64,000 bases of DNA from Riptortus pedestris (GCA_019009955.1 CM032232.1:70543501-70607500); one strand, 5' to 3'. Shown: positions 45,863 to 57,739, counted from the first letter of the stretch. Numbers and translations are program-made. Notes: generated from the letters alone by a model not told the origin.

Positions 45863-46317
45863 TAATATTTCCCTAGAGCAAACATTTCGCACTCACGAGT
45901 ATTTACAGTGCTGTTTAAGAATACCCTTCTAAGTCAAAATACAAACTTGTGACTCTCAGCCTTAACCAAGTTTATACATACTTCAATTTTATTCATTTAG
46001 TTCATAAATTTTAAACCTATCAAAAATATCAGTGTCAACATTAGTATCGGATTATTAGTAGCGGGATTATTTGAGATAGTTCATTTTACCCCTTTTCTGA
46101 ACGTTCATGATTTTTAATTTTCATGAAGACAATATAGATATATTTCGAGATATACACTAACGGATTATATGGTAAATGGATAGCCCTTGAAGAGGTGCCA
46201 AGTAAGCCACGAAACATGTAGGGCAGATTCAATAAAGTTTGCAAAAAAAAAATGTTTTTAATTCTCTTGACATAAAATATATAGAATATATAAATAACAT
46301 TGGGTCCAGAATAAGAA

Positions 46318-46368
<51 letters not shown>

Positions 46369-47404
46369 CGTGTGAGTGCGTGTGCGTGTGCGTGCGTGCG
46401 TGCGTGCGTGTGTTAAGAAGTACGAATTTAAAACTGGCTATATTAATTTTTGTTGACTATTATTTTAAAACACTATTTTAAATTCTGCCATTTTGAAGTT
46501 TCTTTATGATGCTCCTTGTAATGTTTTAGCAAGGAATCAGAAATTGTCGAAGTGGTAACTTCTGGATGATATTATAACTAATATATGATCTTAATTATCA
46601 TTACAAGAGCAACAGGTGATTGGCTGGGTGTGGTGAATGATGTAAACGTTCAACTAAGTGCCAACGACACTATATTAATGCTTCTTATGACATACGCCAT
46701 GATGATTGACAAGATCTATTTCAATGGATTGGTTTGGAGTTCGTATCGGTTTCAAAGAGTGGTGAGAGAAATCTTTCAGTAGCCTGCATGAGAATTGCAG
46801 TTAACGCATGACCATGGATAGCCATTAGCTGTATCTTAACGTCATATTAAATGTGGCTCCAGTCTGGCCACACGGCGTCGTCGACAGTGATAAATTCTAC
46901 TACAGAAGAGCAAGAATACATTATATATTGTACTGTACCACCATTCATAGTTTATTATAAATAGCAACAGGTGGTTGGACGCGTGATTGAAAGTAAGCGC
47001 CTAGCTAAGTAATGACAGGGTGCCATTACACCCCGTCAATGCAAAACATCCAGATAGCCGGGATGCCTGATAGGCCTTCGGCTCCTGCATGATTGCCTCT
47101 CACTATTCTATGTCTATTGCATATTATATCAACCTGTCAGCCAAGATTAATTATTCAAAACATAGCGAAACTCAAGGCAAAGGAAGTACGTCACTGTCTA
47201 GACTAATTTAAAAATTAATTCTGTATCAAAGAGAAATTTCATTTCTGTCAGATATTTGCACTAGCAAGCTCCTAATCCGTCTAAAATATACAATAAAAAA
47301 AAAAAAAAAAAGATGTCTGGGAATATGAAATAAGCTTTCTAAAATAAACGAATTAATTTTATTAATTTAAACTCAATTTATACTACTACTGGTGCATTTT
47401 TATA
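45863..47404. other. Unannotated sequence with a compound microsatellite
   Basis: 46320-46410 is a compound repeat: TA, then TG, then GTGC/GTGCGT units. The rest is not recognised; 46610-46690 and 46965-47030 show weak direct similarity ('gcaacaggtg.ttgg'). Confidence 0.45.
46320..46410. repeat. Compound TA-TG-CGTG microsatellite
   Basis: TA units to about 46357, TG units to about 46369, then mixed GTGC/GTGA units to 46410. Confidence 0.95.
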
Positions 47405-47580
47405 GGAGCAAAGGTTAGCTATGTGAGTTAAAGCGTTAGCCTTAACTTCACATGGTAAATCCAGAGTTGCGAGTTCGATTCCGGCCTGGGCAATAGGAAT
47501 TTTTTATTTATCCAAGAACTCATAACCTGTTCCAATTAACCATAGTAGCAAAGAGTGATCGTTAATAAATACTAATAAAA
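47405..47580 (+). mobile_element. Family C tRNA-derived SINE, diverged
   Basis: 'gcaaaggttagctatgtgag', box-B GAGTTCGATTCCGGC, 'ctgggcaata', a shortened body, 'ctgttccaattaaccatagt' and the tail 'gttaataaatactaataaa'. Confidence 0.85.
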
Positions 47581-47930
47581 CTCCGAAATTGGGTGGTTTG
47601 TAAATATTTTAGCCTAAAATGGGGTTACATTACCCAAAATTCCCCGGATATAACTCAATTTTCTCGAAATAAATCATGGCTGTTGTCTTTCATTTACATG
47701 GTCTCTATTCCCCCAGAAGCTAATTTCTTACAAATAAAAATTATTCGTGCATTCAATGGGTTTTCATAGACTTCGTAAGTGTAGTGTAACGTTAATATTA
47801 AGTTGGGCACTCTACGTGTTGAAAATGGCGAATGCTAATCCACATGCAAGATAACGATGTTTTAATAGCAAAATAATTCTCTCCGTGTTTGAAGTGGAAA
47901 AAAAAAGCATTGTATAACTGAGTGAGTGAC
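47581..47930. other. Unannotated sequence
   Basis: Nothing recognised between the SINE and the LINE remnant. Confidence 0.4.
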
Positions 47931-48200
47931 CATCCATCAGACGTGAGAATAGGCGAGACGAAGTTATACTAATGAGACTTAGGATAGGACACTCATATTT
48001 AACGTTCTCGTGACTTGAGCAGAAAGACCTCTCTGCAGAACATGTCATGAACCAGTAACCATTAAACATTGACTGACTGACTGCAGGAACATTGAATACT
48101 CAGAGACCAAATAAAATGTACAAACTTCTTTCAGACAGGAGCCCATATATATCACCACCCCATATAAATCACCTTAAACAATTGAATTTGTCTTACAAAA
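47931..48200 (+). mobile_element. RNase H-type LINE, degenerate C-terminus
   Basis: Near 47945-48110 the plus-strand translation in shifting frames gives 'RRDEVILMRLRIGHSYL', then 'RPLCRTCHEPVTIKH' and 'LTDCRNIE'. This is the same C-terminal zinc-motif region as at 14074 and 17899, with frameshifts. No reverse transcriptase is left. Confidence 0.75.
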
Positions 48201-48934
48201 CTTAATTCTCTCCTTTTTTGATTTTGAATAAGTGAGAAATTTTATATATTTTTGAACAGAACAATCTTAAATAATATAAATGATTTAGTTTGTAGGAATA
48301 ACATCATTTATCTTTTTTTTAACGATTTTAAATATTATTATTATTATTTTTATATTTTTTTTATTGTGTTTAATAGTTCATTAATAGTTTATGTTATGAC
48401 ATTATTTATGAGATTTAACTGAACTGTTATTTATGACTGAATGAACTGTTCATTAATAGTTTTTAATTTTTATTTGTAGGGCTAACCTTTTTCGTTATTT
48501 TTTTAAAATTTGGATTTTATTTTTAATAAATAAATAAAACGGGAGAAAAAAAAATGAGCAAATAAATGAAGCTCCTGAAATCAGGAGTTAAATGTCTCAA
48601 ACTATCTATATCAAATACTAACAAAACCAGAAAAGTCACAATATCATATTGTGTTTTTCTTCATAATTGATAAGAGTAGCTGTAAAACCATTATAGGATT
48701 AATATGAACTACATACATTCAACTGAAAATATTTTTTTGTTTCAAATGAAATTTATGAACGTCACTTTATGCTACTTAGTCTAATCATTACTTAATTTAT
48801 TCTTTGAGTTCCTGACTAAAAAAGTTCCAATTGTCAGAAGCGATTAGAAACCTAAACTCATCGAATTAAGACAGTGATGATTTATTGATTTTAGCCAATT
48901 GTTTCCATTCAAAGTTATTCTCTAGAGTAAAAAA
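48201..48934. other. AT-rich sequence, possibly LINE 3' UTR
   Basis: Very T-rich to about 48540, where AAATAAATAAA could be the tail of the LINE remnant just upstream. No other features. Confidence 0.4.
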
Positions 48935-49864
48935 GTCCGTCACGCAGGGGCTGCGTAAACTAAGCGGATTTCCCTCGTGAAGTTTAGTAATAGATAAATT
49001 ACATACTGCTAACACAACAACACCGTGAATAAATACAAACAGAAATAAGAAATGTTTCATCCAATTTCAATAACCTGCCGACAGGAAGCGTTAGGTTAGA
49101 AATGTAAAGAAACGGTTCTGCCCGCCTCACACCAGAGAAAAAAACAATTACTGAAATATTTTAGAACATAACATATTAATTTTATTGAGAAATATTCACT
49201 ATCTAGTACTGTAATTAATAATGAGTCAGAATAATTGTTATCTCAATCAATCAAATTTTTGTAGTCCAAAACCTTAAGACGGGGGGGGGGGGGAGTCACC
49301 AGGACATATTTGTATGTATTTCGTTTAATAAAGGTCTCTTGAATACAATTTTTGGTATTTAATCTTCAAATGATGTGATTTGTTATGCAGCAGAGTATTG
49401 TTTATGTAACATGAGTAGAAGTGGCGGTTTGCTGATGGCTGAAAACTGAAAAATGCAAATATCTCAGTTAAAAGATAGAGAATAAATGTATATAACAGTA
49501 TTTATAGTAAATTTAATTTGCAATAAGATTGATTCTGTACTATTTTTCGATCCAACGTATAGTAACGGAGATATTTCGAATTTTCAAAAAACCTCCCCTC
49601 TAAACCACCCTCCCACTGGTTCGATTTCAGCCGTTAACGAACTTGATCTTTCTTTTTACATAAAACGACTAAATATCGAGTTTAGTAACGATTAAACAAA
49701 AATTGCGACCGCTAGAGCGGTAACAGACAAATATATATAGTTTTGAACGGACCTCATTTTCGTCATCTACTAGGTAGGATCGATGGACATTTGAAGAAAA
49801 ATTTCGAAAATTCCGTCATGAGTACAACTTCAATAGCTGATTTCCCTTAAGGGAAATCTGCTAA
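48935..49864 (+). mobile_element. Family A (HINE-like), long form, full length (0.93 kb)
   Basis: It begins GTCCGTCACGCAGGGGCTGC after an A-run; the 5' hairpin ACGCAG/CTGCGT is intact, with subterminal GCGGATTTCCC. Long-form middle, with a G-tract of 13 at 49281-49293. Then 'catgagtagaagtggcggtt', 'ctaaaccaccctcccactgg', CCGCTAGAGCGG, a nearly absent microsatellite (only ATATATA at 49732), 'taggatcgatggacatttga', the perfect palindrome GATTTCCCTTAAGGGAAATC and TGCTAA. Together with 12236-13174 it defines the long consensus. Confidence 0.95.
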
Positions 49865-50787
49865 CAAAACTAACAGGAATGATTTGCCCTAAAGTAAAAA
49901 AGTGGACGTGAGTACTCAAAGAAAAGGCCTTAGGGACTGCAACAGAATCAGTTATTGACACCAGAAATAGTGCCAGAAAAGAATTTTGCCCCTTGATTCA
50001 AAATTGTCTGTTATGAAATTTATAGTAATACACCGTCAACATAGAATAACCTTAAGTCCTTCCTAAACCTGTTAAATTCAAGGCTATTAATGGCCATACT
50101 TTAAGTGTTCATCATTAAAACTGTATCCTCGAGCTCTAGTAAATTGTCTTCCGCGTGCTGTCAAGCGAAGACGAATTTTTGGCTTTTTCTCTTCCGCGGA
50201 GAAATTTTATACTATCACTTTTTCATCAGGTCAATTTATCCTTGGCACACTGGCAAATGGCTGGAAGGAAAAAGGGTCGTTAGGGATGGGTTGGAGTTAT
50301 TTGGGTGCAATTTCCTCGCCGTTGCCAGGGCGAGTATGGCGGATCACGTTCCGAATAATATCAGAGTCCTCTGGAGCACCCCGCTTTTTATTTTGGAAGG
50401 GCTTGTGTTTTACATAAAATAATTTGGAGCTGGGGTTCGGGCCAACTCATATACTAAAATGGCATGTGGAACCTCAAGGGATGTTGGATGATCTAGTCGG
50501 TGGGGCAAAATAACTTTCTGTATTCATTTAGTCTCATGTTTGAATTTTTGCTATACTGAATCAACATATGTTAAATATATATCAGAAAGTATCAGTTGAA
50601 TCACTAACCGCACATTATAGCAGGTACTGACATCTGGGTTGTTAATGTCAATGCTCATTAGTGAAGACTGTGGTAAATCACACAAAGGTATATAATCCTA
50701 AACAAAATTCACTATATTAAACTACGAGAAATTATTTTAGGAAGTTTGTAAGTCTGGAATATGCTGGATGGTAGAGGAACCAATTGA
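49865..50787. other. Unannotated sequence with a 105-codon open frame
   Basis: 50105-50422 is open for 105 codons on the plus strand and less AT-rich than its surroundings, but I recognise no domain and see no splice-site or start context that would support a gene. Confidence 0.35.
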
Positions 50788-51027
50788 TAAGGATCAATAA
50801 AAAAGCCTTGTCCTTTAGTATTGTTTTTAATTTTATGCTAAGTCCACTTTCGGAGTCAGCGCTGCATCGTCAGTGACTGCTAATTATAGCTGTGTAGCAA
50901 AACAGTCACCCGGGGGTTGTTGACCAGTATAATCAGGCACTGACGATGGAGCTCTTACTCCGAAAGTGCACTTTGCATAAGATTAAAAACAATAGTAGAG
51001 GACAAGGCATTTTTATTGATCCCTATC
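50788..51027. mobile_element. Inverted-repeat element with hammerhead-like cores
   Basis: Two arms of about 88 bp in opposite orientation, left 50788-50875 and right 50937-51027, separated by about 60 bp. Both outer ends read GGATCAATAAAAA (or its complement) followed by GCCTTGTCC. The inner part of each arm contains CTGACGA, a short stem candidate (GGAG/CUCC in the right arm), then GAAA: right arm 50940-50946 and 50962-50965; left arm, complement strand, 50873-50867 and 50851-50848. This matches the CUGANGA...GAAA layout of a hammerhead core, which is known from Penelope-like retroelements. One partial arm recurs at 59943. Ribozyme identity is a hypothesis. Confidence 0.55.
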
Positions 51028-52257
51028 AAAAGTCATTAGGCAAGATAGATTGTGTATTCTTGACAAATATTTACTATCTTCCACAAGCTGCGACACTGTC
51101 TCATTGGACATGGTATAATCTATGAAATATGTATGTACTGTTGTTGTTCAAAAGTTTAGAAGAGTAAGTTCTTGCTGGTCTCCCCACCATCAACTAGGTG
51201 CCCTGAAGTCCACATCAAAGTTCTATGTGCTTTGATAACGTTCCGGACTGTTGTGAGATACCTATATGGGCATGTCTTTCAGATGGCCGAGAACCTGGTT
51301 CTGAAATAGCTTCAAAATGTTGCGAAATTGAATCCATTAAGTTCAGATTCTTCCCCAATATGCCTAGCAACTTGTTCGCTTTTAAAGGAGAGAAAATCGC
51401 ACAGAATATGCAGCTGCAGCCGTAGATGTAGGCCAAACGGCCACTCCATCTGAGTAACAAATATTAATAACGTTGCCTTAACACCCTTAAGTTATAGGGA
51501 TTTTCATGTTCCCATAATTAAGCATTTCCGTTATTGAACTCCTAGCCAATGTGTTTGGTTTGAATGGTTCACAGTTCTATGGAAGAGGGTTTACTAATAG
51601 CACGGTCTAAAGTTTGGGCGAGAGAATCTAGAGCAATTGTAAAACTAATCGAGTTGCTCTTGATTGACGAAACATTGTTTACTCATGGTTCCTAAAGATC
51701 ATCTATCTGAGGGATAATTTTGAAGAAAGTCAGACTTTTTTTTTTAAAGAGAAATTACAACTTGAGCCTGATACGTTTCAAGTTAGTGATGAATGGGTTT
51801 GGAACTTAAAAAGAGACGTAGGTATCCGTTATTGTTCCGTTATAGAGGAAAATATGTGAACCCATTTCTTCGTGTCGATTTGTTTAGTTGGAAACGGAAT
51901 TTCGGTTAAGACCGGGGTAAATATACTACGATAACTATTTATTTTTTGGCATTACGTCATTGCCTAAAGGAACGATAATCAAACACAAATAAAGAACTTA
52001 AGAATTCGGAAGAAAAATAGCACCTTCCAACCGATTGGAAACCATTGTCTGGTAAGCTCGTCTACATTTACTGATCTACATTTTTCACATCCTCATGATT
52101 CTCTACGAGAGCAAGTAAAGTTGTAATAAATTCCAGTAGGTACAAAGGAATCCATATTTATTCTCACCAGTTTCCTTGAAAAAGGTTGAATCCCTATGTG
52201 ATACAGCTGGAATTTATTTTAAGGGAGTTGATGAGTCAATTCGAAGAGAAAAAAAAA
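51028..52257. other. Unannotated sequence
   Basis: Two antiparallel open frames overlap at 51215-51460 (81 and 66 aa) with no motif. Otherwise nothing recognised. Confidence 0.4.
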
Positions 52258-52288
52258 AGTCTGTCACTCGGTTAATATTCAAGACAGA

Positions 52289-52340
<52 letters not shown>

Positions 52341-52600
52341 CAATATTTATAGTAAATTTAATTTGCAATGAGATTGGTTCTATAAAAGTTTTCGATCCGA
52401 CGTACAGTAACGGAGATATTTCGAATTTTCAAAACTCCCCCCTCCCACTGATCCGATTTCAGCTATTAACGAACTTAATCTTTCTTTTTGCATAAAACGA
52501 GTAAATATCGAGTTTGGTAAAGTTCAAACAAAAATTACGACCGCTAGAGAGTAAACAGATTATATGCGTATAATTTTCAACGGACTTAAGGGACAGAAGG
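52258..52600 (+). mobile_element. Family A (HINE-like), deletion derivative
   Basis: It starts GTCTGTCAC after an A-run and jumps directly to 'tcggttaatattcaagacag', so the 5' hairpin and subterminal repeat are deleted. It has a long TA tract at an unusual site (52290-52340, before 'gcaatatttatagtaaattt'). It continues to 'cgaccgctagagagtaaaca' and is truncated before the 3' hairpin. Confidence 0.82.
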
Positions 52601-52611
52601 TAGATAAAAAA

Positions 52612-53186
52612 GTCCGTCACGCAGGGGCTGCGTAAACTAAGCAGATTTCCCACGTGAAGTTATACAATAGAGAAATCTCCATACGAGAGCCGAATAGTTA
52701 CGGCAAAGGGCCGAACTAGCTTTTGGCGGGAAACCCAGTCGTCCGTTACAGCCTAAATTTAATAAAAATGTAAATATACCGGTTAATATTCAAGATAGAG
52801 AAGAAATGTCTAGAACAATAGTAAATTTAATTTAAAACAAGATAGGTTCTATACAATTTTTTGAGCCGACGTATGGCAACGGAGATATTTCGAATTTTCG
52901 AAAATAACCCTCTCTAAACTCCCCCCTCCCACTGGTCCGATTTAAGCCATTAACGAAGTTGATCTGTCATTTTGCATAAAACGTTTAAATATCGTGTTTG
53001 GTAACGATCAAACAAAAATTGCGACCGCTAGAGCATTAACAGACAAATATATATATATATAATTTTGACGGACCTCATTTTCGTCATCTCCTGGGTAGGG
53101 CAGATGGACATTTGAAGAAGGTTTTCTAAAATCGCATCATGAGTACGACCTCTATAGCTGTATCACCTTAAGGGAAATCTGCTAAA
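52612..53186 (+). mobile_element. Family A (HINE-like), short form, full length
   Basis: GTCCGTCACGCAGGGGCTGC after 'gataaaaaa'; 5' hairpin intact, subterminal GCAGATTTCCC, 'gagccgaatagttacggcaa', the C-tract, a short TA tract (53047-53061), 'gcagatggacatttgaagaa' and a damaged hairpin 'gtatcaccttaaggga' with TGCTAAA. It lies 12 bp after the preceding truncated copy in the same orientation. Confidence 0.93.
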
Positions 53187-54227
53187 ACTGAATTTCTCAG
53201 CGAGCAAGAAGAGATTTACTTAAATTCATTGACTTCATAGTTAGAAGCGCACGGGCATTTCTTTTGGAGTTGAAAACATAATGGAATAACTCCTTATACT
53301 GAATATTGCACTAGATTCACTGGTTTTTTTTTTCGTTTTATTCTTGTATTAAATGATAAGTAAAATAAGAATGACTTGTTGTTTATGATCGATTTAGAGG
53401 TCATTCATTCTATATGGAGTGGCATTTTACTAACTGACGGTTACTAAATCACATTAGTCTCAGCCTGAGATGCAAGGTCAGGGAAAAAGCTGATACTCTC
53501 ATCCAAGCATGTCGACATATTTATGGGAGTGTGTTTCTTCTTATTCCCTTTTTAATGAATGGTTTACGTCCACATGAGCTTAGAGTCTGATATATCACTG
53601 AGATGGCGCAACTCTAGCAGTGCCATGTCCAAGAGCTTGATATATATTGTTTAGGAAATGTTGCCAACACATGGTCCGGCACTGGCTAGATTTGGCCGAG
53701 AAATTATCCAAGACATCTCCTAAACTCACTGCAAGAATGTTTCTATTCTAGACATTTTCTTAGAAATGGCTCTCATAGAAGGGTTTCTATATAGTCTTTG
53801 AACGGCTTATCATTCTAACAACAAAGTTATGGAAAATAAAAATGTTCCCGCAATTAAAAATACATACGAGAGGCTATAATGGAAAATACATAATTATTGT
53901 GTACTGAAGAAGATAGAGGAACGTAATTTAATTTTTCTAATAACTCATGGATGTAACTTCCCAACTTCTCATCAGGGTGAGGCTTACAGTTCCTATCAGG
54001 CATCTGGTGTCACAATATTTTGCATGAATGATTTATCACACGATATACGCAGGTCGATCCAAACAGTAAGATTGTCGAAGATGATGCGCGAAAAATGGAT
54101 TTTGTGTTAACAATGAAAATATCCAAAAATCTTCCTTCAGAGAGACAGAATTAGCCCATTCAGCCCACAGAGCACTAATCTGAAAAACCTACTCCTTGTG
54201 GACAGCCAAGTACAGAGTGTGTTAACT
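53187..54227. other. Unannotated sequence
   Basis: No recognisable repeat, coding motif or RNA gene. Confidence 0.4.
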
Positions 54228-54352
54228 TTTTAGCAGATTTCCCTTAGGCGAAATCAGCTATTGAGGTTGTATTCATGATGAGGTTTTCGAAAAATTCCTT
54301 CAAATGTACACCGATCCTACTAAGGAGATAACGAAAATGGGGTCCTTTCAAA

Positions 54353-54401
<49 letters not shown>

Positions 54402-54975
54402 TATATACTATAACTCAAGAGGTCACAACTTTTTTCTGATCGTTACCAAACTCGATATTTTGAGGTTTTAAGCAAAAATTAAAGTTCGTTAAGAACTAAA
54501 ATCGGACCAGTGGGAGGAATTTAGAGGGAGAAAATTTAAAATATCTCCAAAAATAAAAATTGTATAATGTCAATCTTATTGCATATGTAACGGTCTATAA
54601 ATAGTGTCATATATGTATTTTATCTATATATAATATTAATCGAGATATTCCCGCATTTTAGTTTTTGGTCATCAGTAAAAACCCCACTTCTTCTCATATC
54701 ATGTTAACTATAAGCTGTCATATCATAAAACGCTTCATTCCAAGGTTAAATATCAAACTTATTTTCCATTGAACTAATACTTTGTGAGACACATGCAAAT
54801 ACGTCTTTCTCGAGAATGTTTATTAGATGTATACCATACTCAATATTTAACCGTATCAGTCAACACTCCAGATCATAATTGATATTGTCTGAAATCGGAC
54901 GTGAAATAGTGCTGGTTTATAGAAGGGGGAATTAGAATATTTAAAATATCTCCGTTATTTTCAATACATTTTTCT
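54228..54975 (-). mobile_element. Family A (HINE-like), diverged, possibly two overlapping pieces
   Basis: TTTTAGCAG with hairpin 'gatttcccttaggcgaaatc', 'aaatgtacaccgatcctact', a TA tract (54357-54398) and the middle block to 'cacatgcaaatacg' near 54805. A second stretch with central family sequence ('gtataccatactcaatattt', 'gaaatcggac') follows at about 54833-54975, suggesting a second fragment or a duplication. No 5' hairpin found. Confidence 0.75.
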
Positions 54976-55768
54976 ATTACGCTGTATCGCTAGAAAATGT
55001 TGATCCTACTTATCAACTGCCGCTCTTTTAGTCTAACAACTGTAGTGCTACTTGCTATTTTTTTTTTTTGTTGATCGACTGCTGAAATCCTGCACCACTG
55101 CATTACTGTTCTATTTATAGGTTTTTCGTGGAACAGAGATCCTTTTAAGAAGTTTGAAACTCCTGACAAATTGGAATGTAACGCGATATATTATTAAAAT
55201 TCTAGTTGAATCTTTTATCATTGGTCATTTATGTTGATAATTAAAAACATTTCAATTTTTCGGATTTTTAATACATGTTTTTGTTGGTAAATGATTAACA
55301 ATTGACTTCCAAATTACATTTTTAGGCAGGCACGAATAAGTTATTGGCATGAACTATGAAAGCTAGGTCGGACAGGTACGACCTTCTCTTAAACCCCAAG
55401 TGAAAAAAATTAAACACTCTTAGTGTGTTTTGTACTTTTATACTCTAAATATAAAATGCGGAATAAATTTGGTTCAAAATATACTTCGCATGTTAAGAAA
55501 CCGTTGAATCAATTAAGGCTTAGTTAAAAATTGTTTTCTCTAATGTAGAAAATGGTAAAATATTTTATATATAAATACTTGAGTTATTTATTAATTTATG
55601 TGATTGTTTATATTATAATGGCCAATAATATAGGCGTTAGATACGCACGTACAACGTTGTCCTTGTATTTCTAAATTTTCTTGGGGGTCAGGTTAGCCGT
55701 GTGAGTTTAGGTATTGCCTCTAGTATCACGAGGTAATCCTAGAGCCTGGGCAACAGGAAATTATAAGA

Positions 55769-56223
55769 GTCTGTCACGCAGGAGCTGCGTAAACTAAGCA
55801 TATTTCCCACTTGTGCCCACGTATTTGCATTTATCTCGATTAGTAAAAGTACAATGAGAACAATGTTTGATATTTATGCTTCAAACAATGTGCTTCATAA
55901 TAAAACACCTTACTGTCAATATGGCATGAGTAGGAGTGGGGGTTTACTGAAAATCGAAAACTACAAAAATGCAAATATCTCCCTTATAATCAAGATAGAG
56001 CAAAAGCGTACATAATAACATTTACTGAGCATTAAATTTGCAATGGGATTGGTTCTTTACAATTTTTCAATCCAATTTATAATAACGGAGATATTTCGAA
56101 TTTTCGAAATTCCCCTCATTTCCGTCATCTCCTAGAATTGATGGACATTTGAAGACATTTTTCGAAAATCGCGTCATGAGAACGACCTCAATAGCTTATT
56201 TCCCTTAAGGGAAATCAGCTAAA
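55769..56223 (+). mobile_element. Family A (HINE-like), long-form derivative, inserted in SINE
   Basis: GTCTGTCACGCAGGAGCTGC with an intact 5' hairpin, 'gcatatttcccacttg', then the long-form middle ('catgagtaggagtgggggtt'). The whole C-tract-to-microsatellite segment is deleted ('ttcgaaattcccctcatttc'), then 'gaattgatggacatttgaag', the hairpin 'tatttcccttaagggaaatc' and AGCTAAA. This copy has no TA tract, so the microsatellite is not needed for the terminal structure. Confidence 0.92.
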
Positions 56224-56270
56224 ATGATGGGCTCATTAAATAAAATCCTTGTCCTACCATGACTAGAAAA

Positions 56271-56836
56271 GTCCGTCACGCAGGGGCTGCGTAAACAAAG
56301 CAAATTTCCCACGAGAAGGTTTACAATAGAGAAATTTCACGAGAGCCGAGCAATCAAGGAAACGGCCGAACGAGCTTTTGGCAGAAAAGTCACTCTCGCC
56401 CGTTAGCCGTCGATATCTCAAATATGTCAGTTAATATTCAAAATAGAGAATAAATGTATATAACAATATTTATAGTAAATGTAATTTGCAATAAGATTGA
56501 TTCTGTACAATTTTTCGATCCGACGTATAGTAACGGAGATATTTTGAATTTTCGAAAATCCTCCCCTTTAAACCCCCCCTCCCACTAGTCCGATTTCACC
56601 CGTTAACGAACTTGATGTTTCTTTTTACATAAAACGACTAAATATTGAGTTCGGTAACGATTAAACAAAAATTACGACCGCTAGAGCGGTAACAGACAAA
56701 TATATATATAGTTTTGAACGGATCTCATTTTCGTCATCTACTAGGTAGGATCGATGGACATTTGAAGAAAAATTTCGAAAATTCCGTCATGAGTACAACC
56801 TCAATAGCTGATTTCCCTCAAGGGAAATCTGCTAAA
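56271..56836 (+). mobile_element. Family A (HINE-like), short form, full length, inserted in SINE
   Basis: GTCCGTCACGCAGGGGCTGC directly after 'gactagaaaa'. 'gagccgagcaatcaaggaaa', the central region, CCGCTAGAGCGG, a short TA tract (56700-56709), 'gtaggatcgatggacatttg', the hairpin GATTTCCCTCAAGGGAAATC and TGCTAAAA, then SINE 'tggtggtaacc'. Confidence 0.95.
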
Positions 56837-56907
56837 ATGGTGGTAACCTGCAGATAACCCGTCCCAATTAGCCACAGAATCAAAAAGCGGACGTTATTAA
56901 ATAATAA

Positions 56908-57308
56908 TAAAGATTTCATTTATTACGGCTTATATTTTCTAGTTGCAACTTAATTATCTCCAAGAATCTAAGGGAATTTTTTTGACACACTATTTCGGTT
57001 GACACGACATCATTTTTCGTGTTAAAACTTTCGAATGTAGAAAGAGAAATAAAGGAGAAAATAGGATGGAGCGGAGCTAAAAAAAAAAATAATTAAAAGG
57101 AATATAATCTAAAATGTAAGGTCGGTTGAGATGGCACAGCCACTGAATCCTTTCATGATGGGCTTCGTTCTTGGCGGCTTGGAGGAAAGTCAGTCCCGGA
57201 AATAGAGTCAGGAGCAAGGATGAAGGAGAGGGAGCGAGAAATGAAAAAAATATAGGTCTCTTCTCTCATAGCCTCCTTATGATAAAAAAAAAAAAAAAAA
57301 AAAAAATT
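56908..57308. other. Unannotated sequence with poly-A stretch
   Basis: No family recognised; A-run at 57284-57305. Confidence 0.45.
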
Positions 57309-57324
57309 CTCTCTCGCTCACTCT

Positions 57325-57386
<62 letters not shown>
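57309..57386. repeat. CT microsatellite
   Basis: CT dinucleotides directly after a long A-run; accounts for the Ser/Leu repeat in the overlapping open frame. Confidence 0.95.
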
Positions 57387-57388
<2 letters not shown>

Positions 57389-57739
57389 CTCTTTTTCCAG
57401 CTCTCGTAGCTTTCCAACAGGCCTTATAAAAAAATGAAATGCGGAGTAAAATATGGTTCAGGTACAAGGAGATATACTTGAGAAGAGAAAATGTAAAGCA
57501 GTTGATAAGGTTTTTATTTCCACTTCATTTCTTTCCACGACTCCCTTATCTCAGATTTGACTCTAGCCTTAGTACCCCGAACATTAAATTAATAAGGATC
57601 TCATGTCACAGCAGTATGCAATTGCGTTTATAATCAGAGTTTACAATTTTTTGCCTTGAGAACTCTACCTCAGAACAAATTTAAATAAAACTTTCATTAA
57701 CGCAGAATGTTTTTGTCGGCATTTGCAAATAATAAAAAC
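57387..57739. other. Unannotated sequence
   Basis: Nothing recognised; the 64-aa frame at 57439-57633 has no motif. Confidence 0.4.

Larger units (their letters stand above)
55684..56907 (+). mobile_element. Family C SINE split twice by family A
   Basis: The SINE head is at 55684-55768 ('ggtcaggttagccgtgtgag', box-B degraded or deleted, 'gcctgggcaacaggaaatta'). The middle is at 56224-56270 ('gggctcattaaataaaatcc', 'gactagaaaa'). The tail is at 56837-56907 ('tggtggtaacctgcagataa', 'gtcccaattagcca', 'gcggacgttattaaataata'). The three pieces are in SINE order, with A copies at the two joints. Confidence 0.88.
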
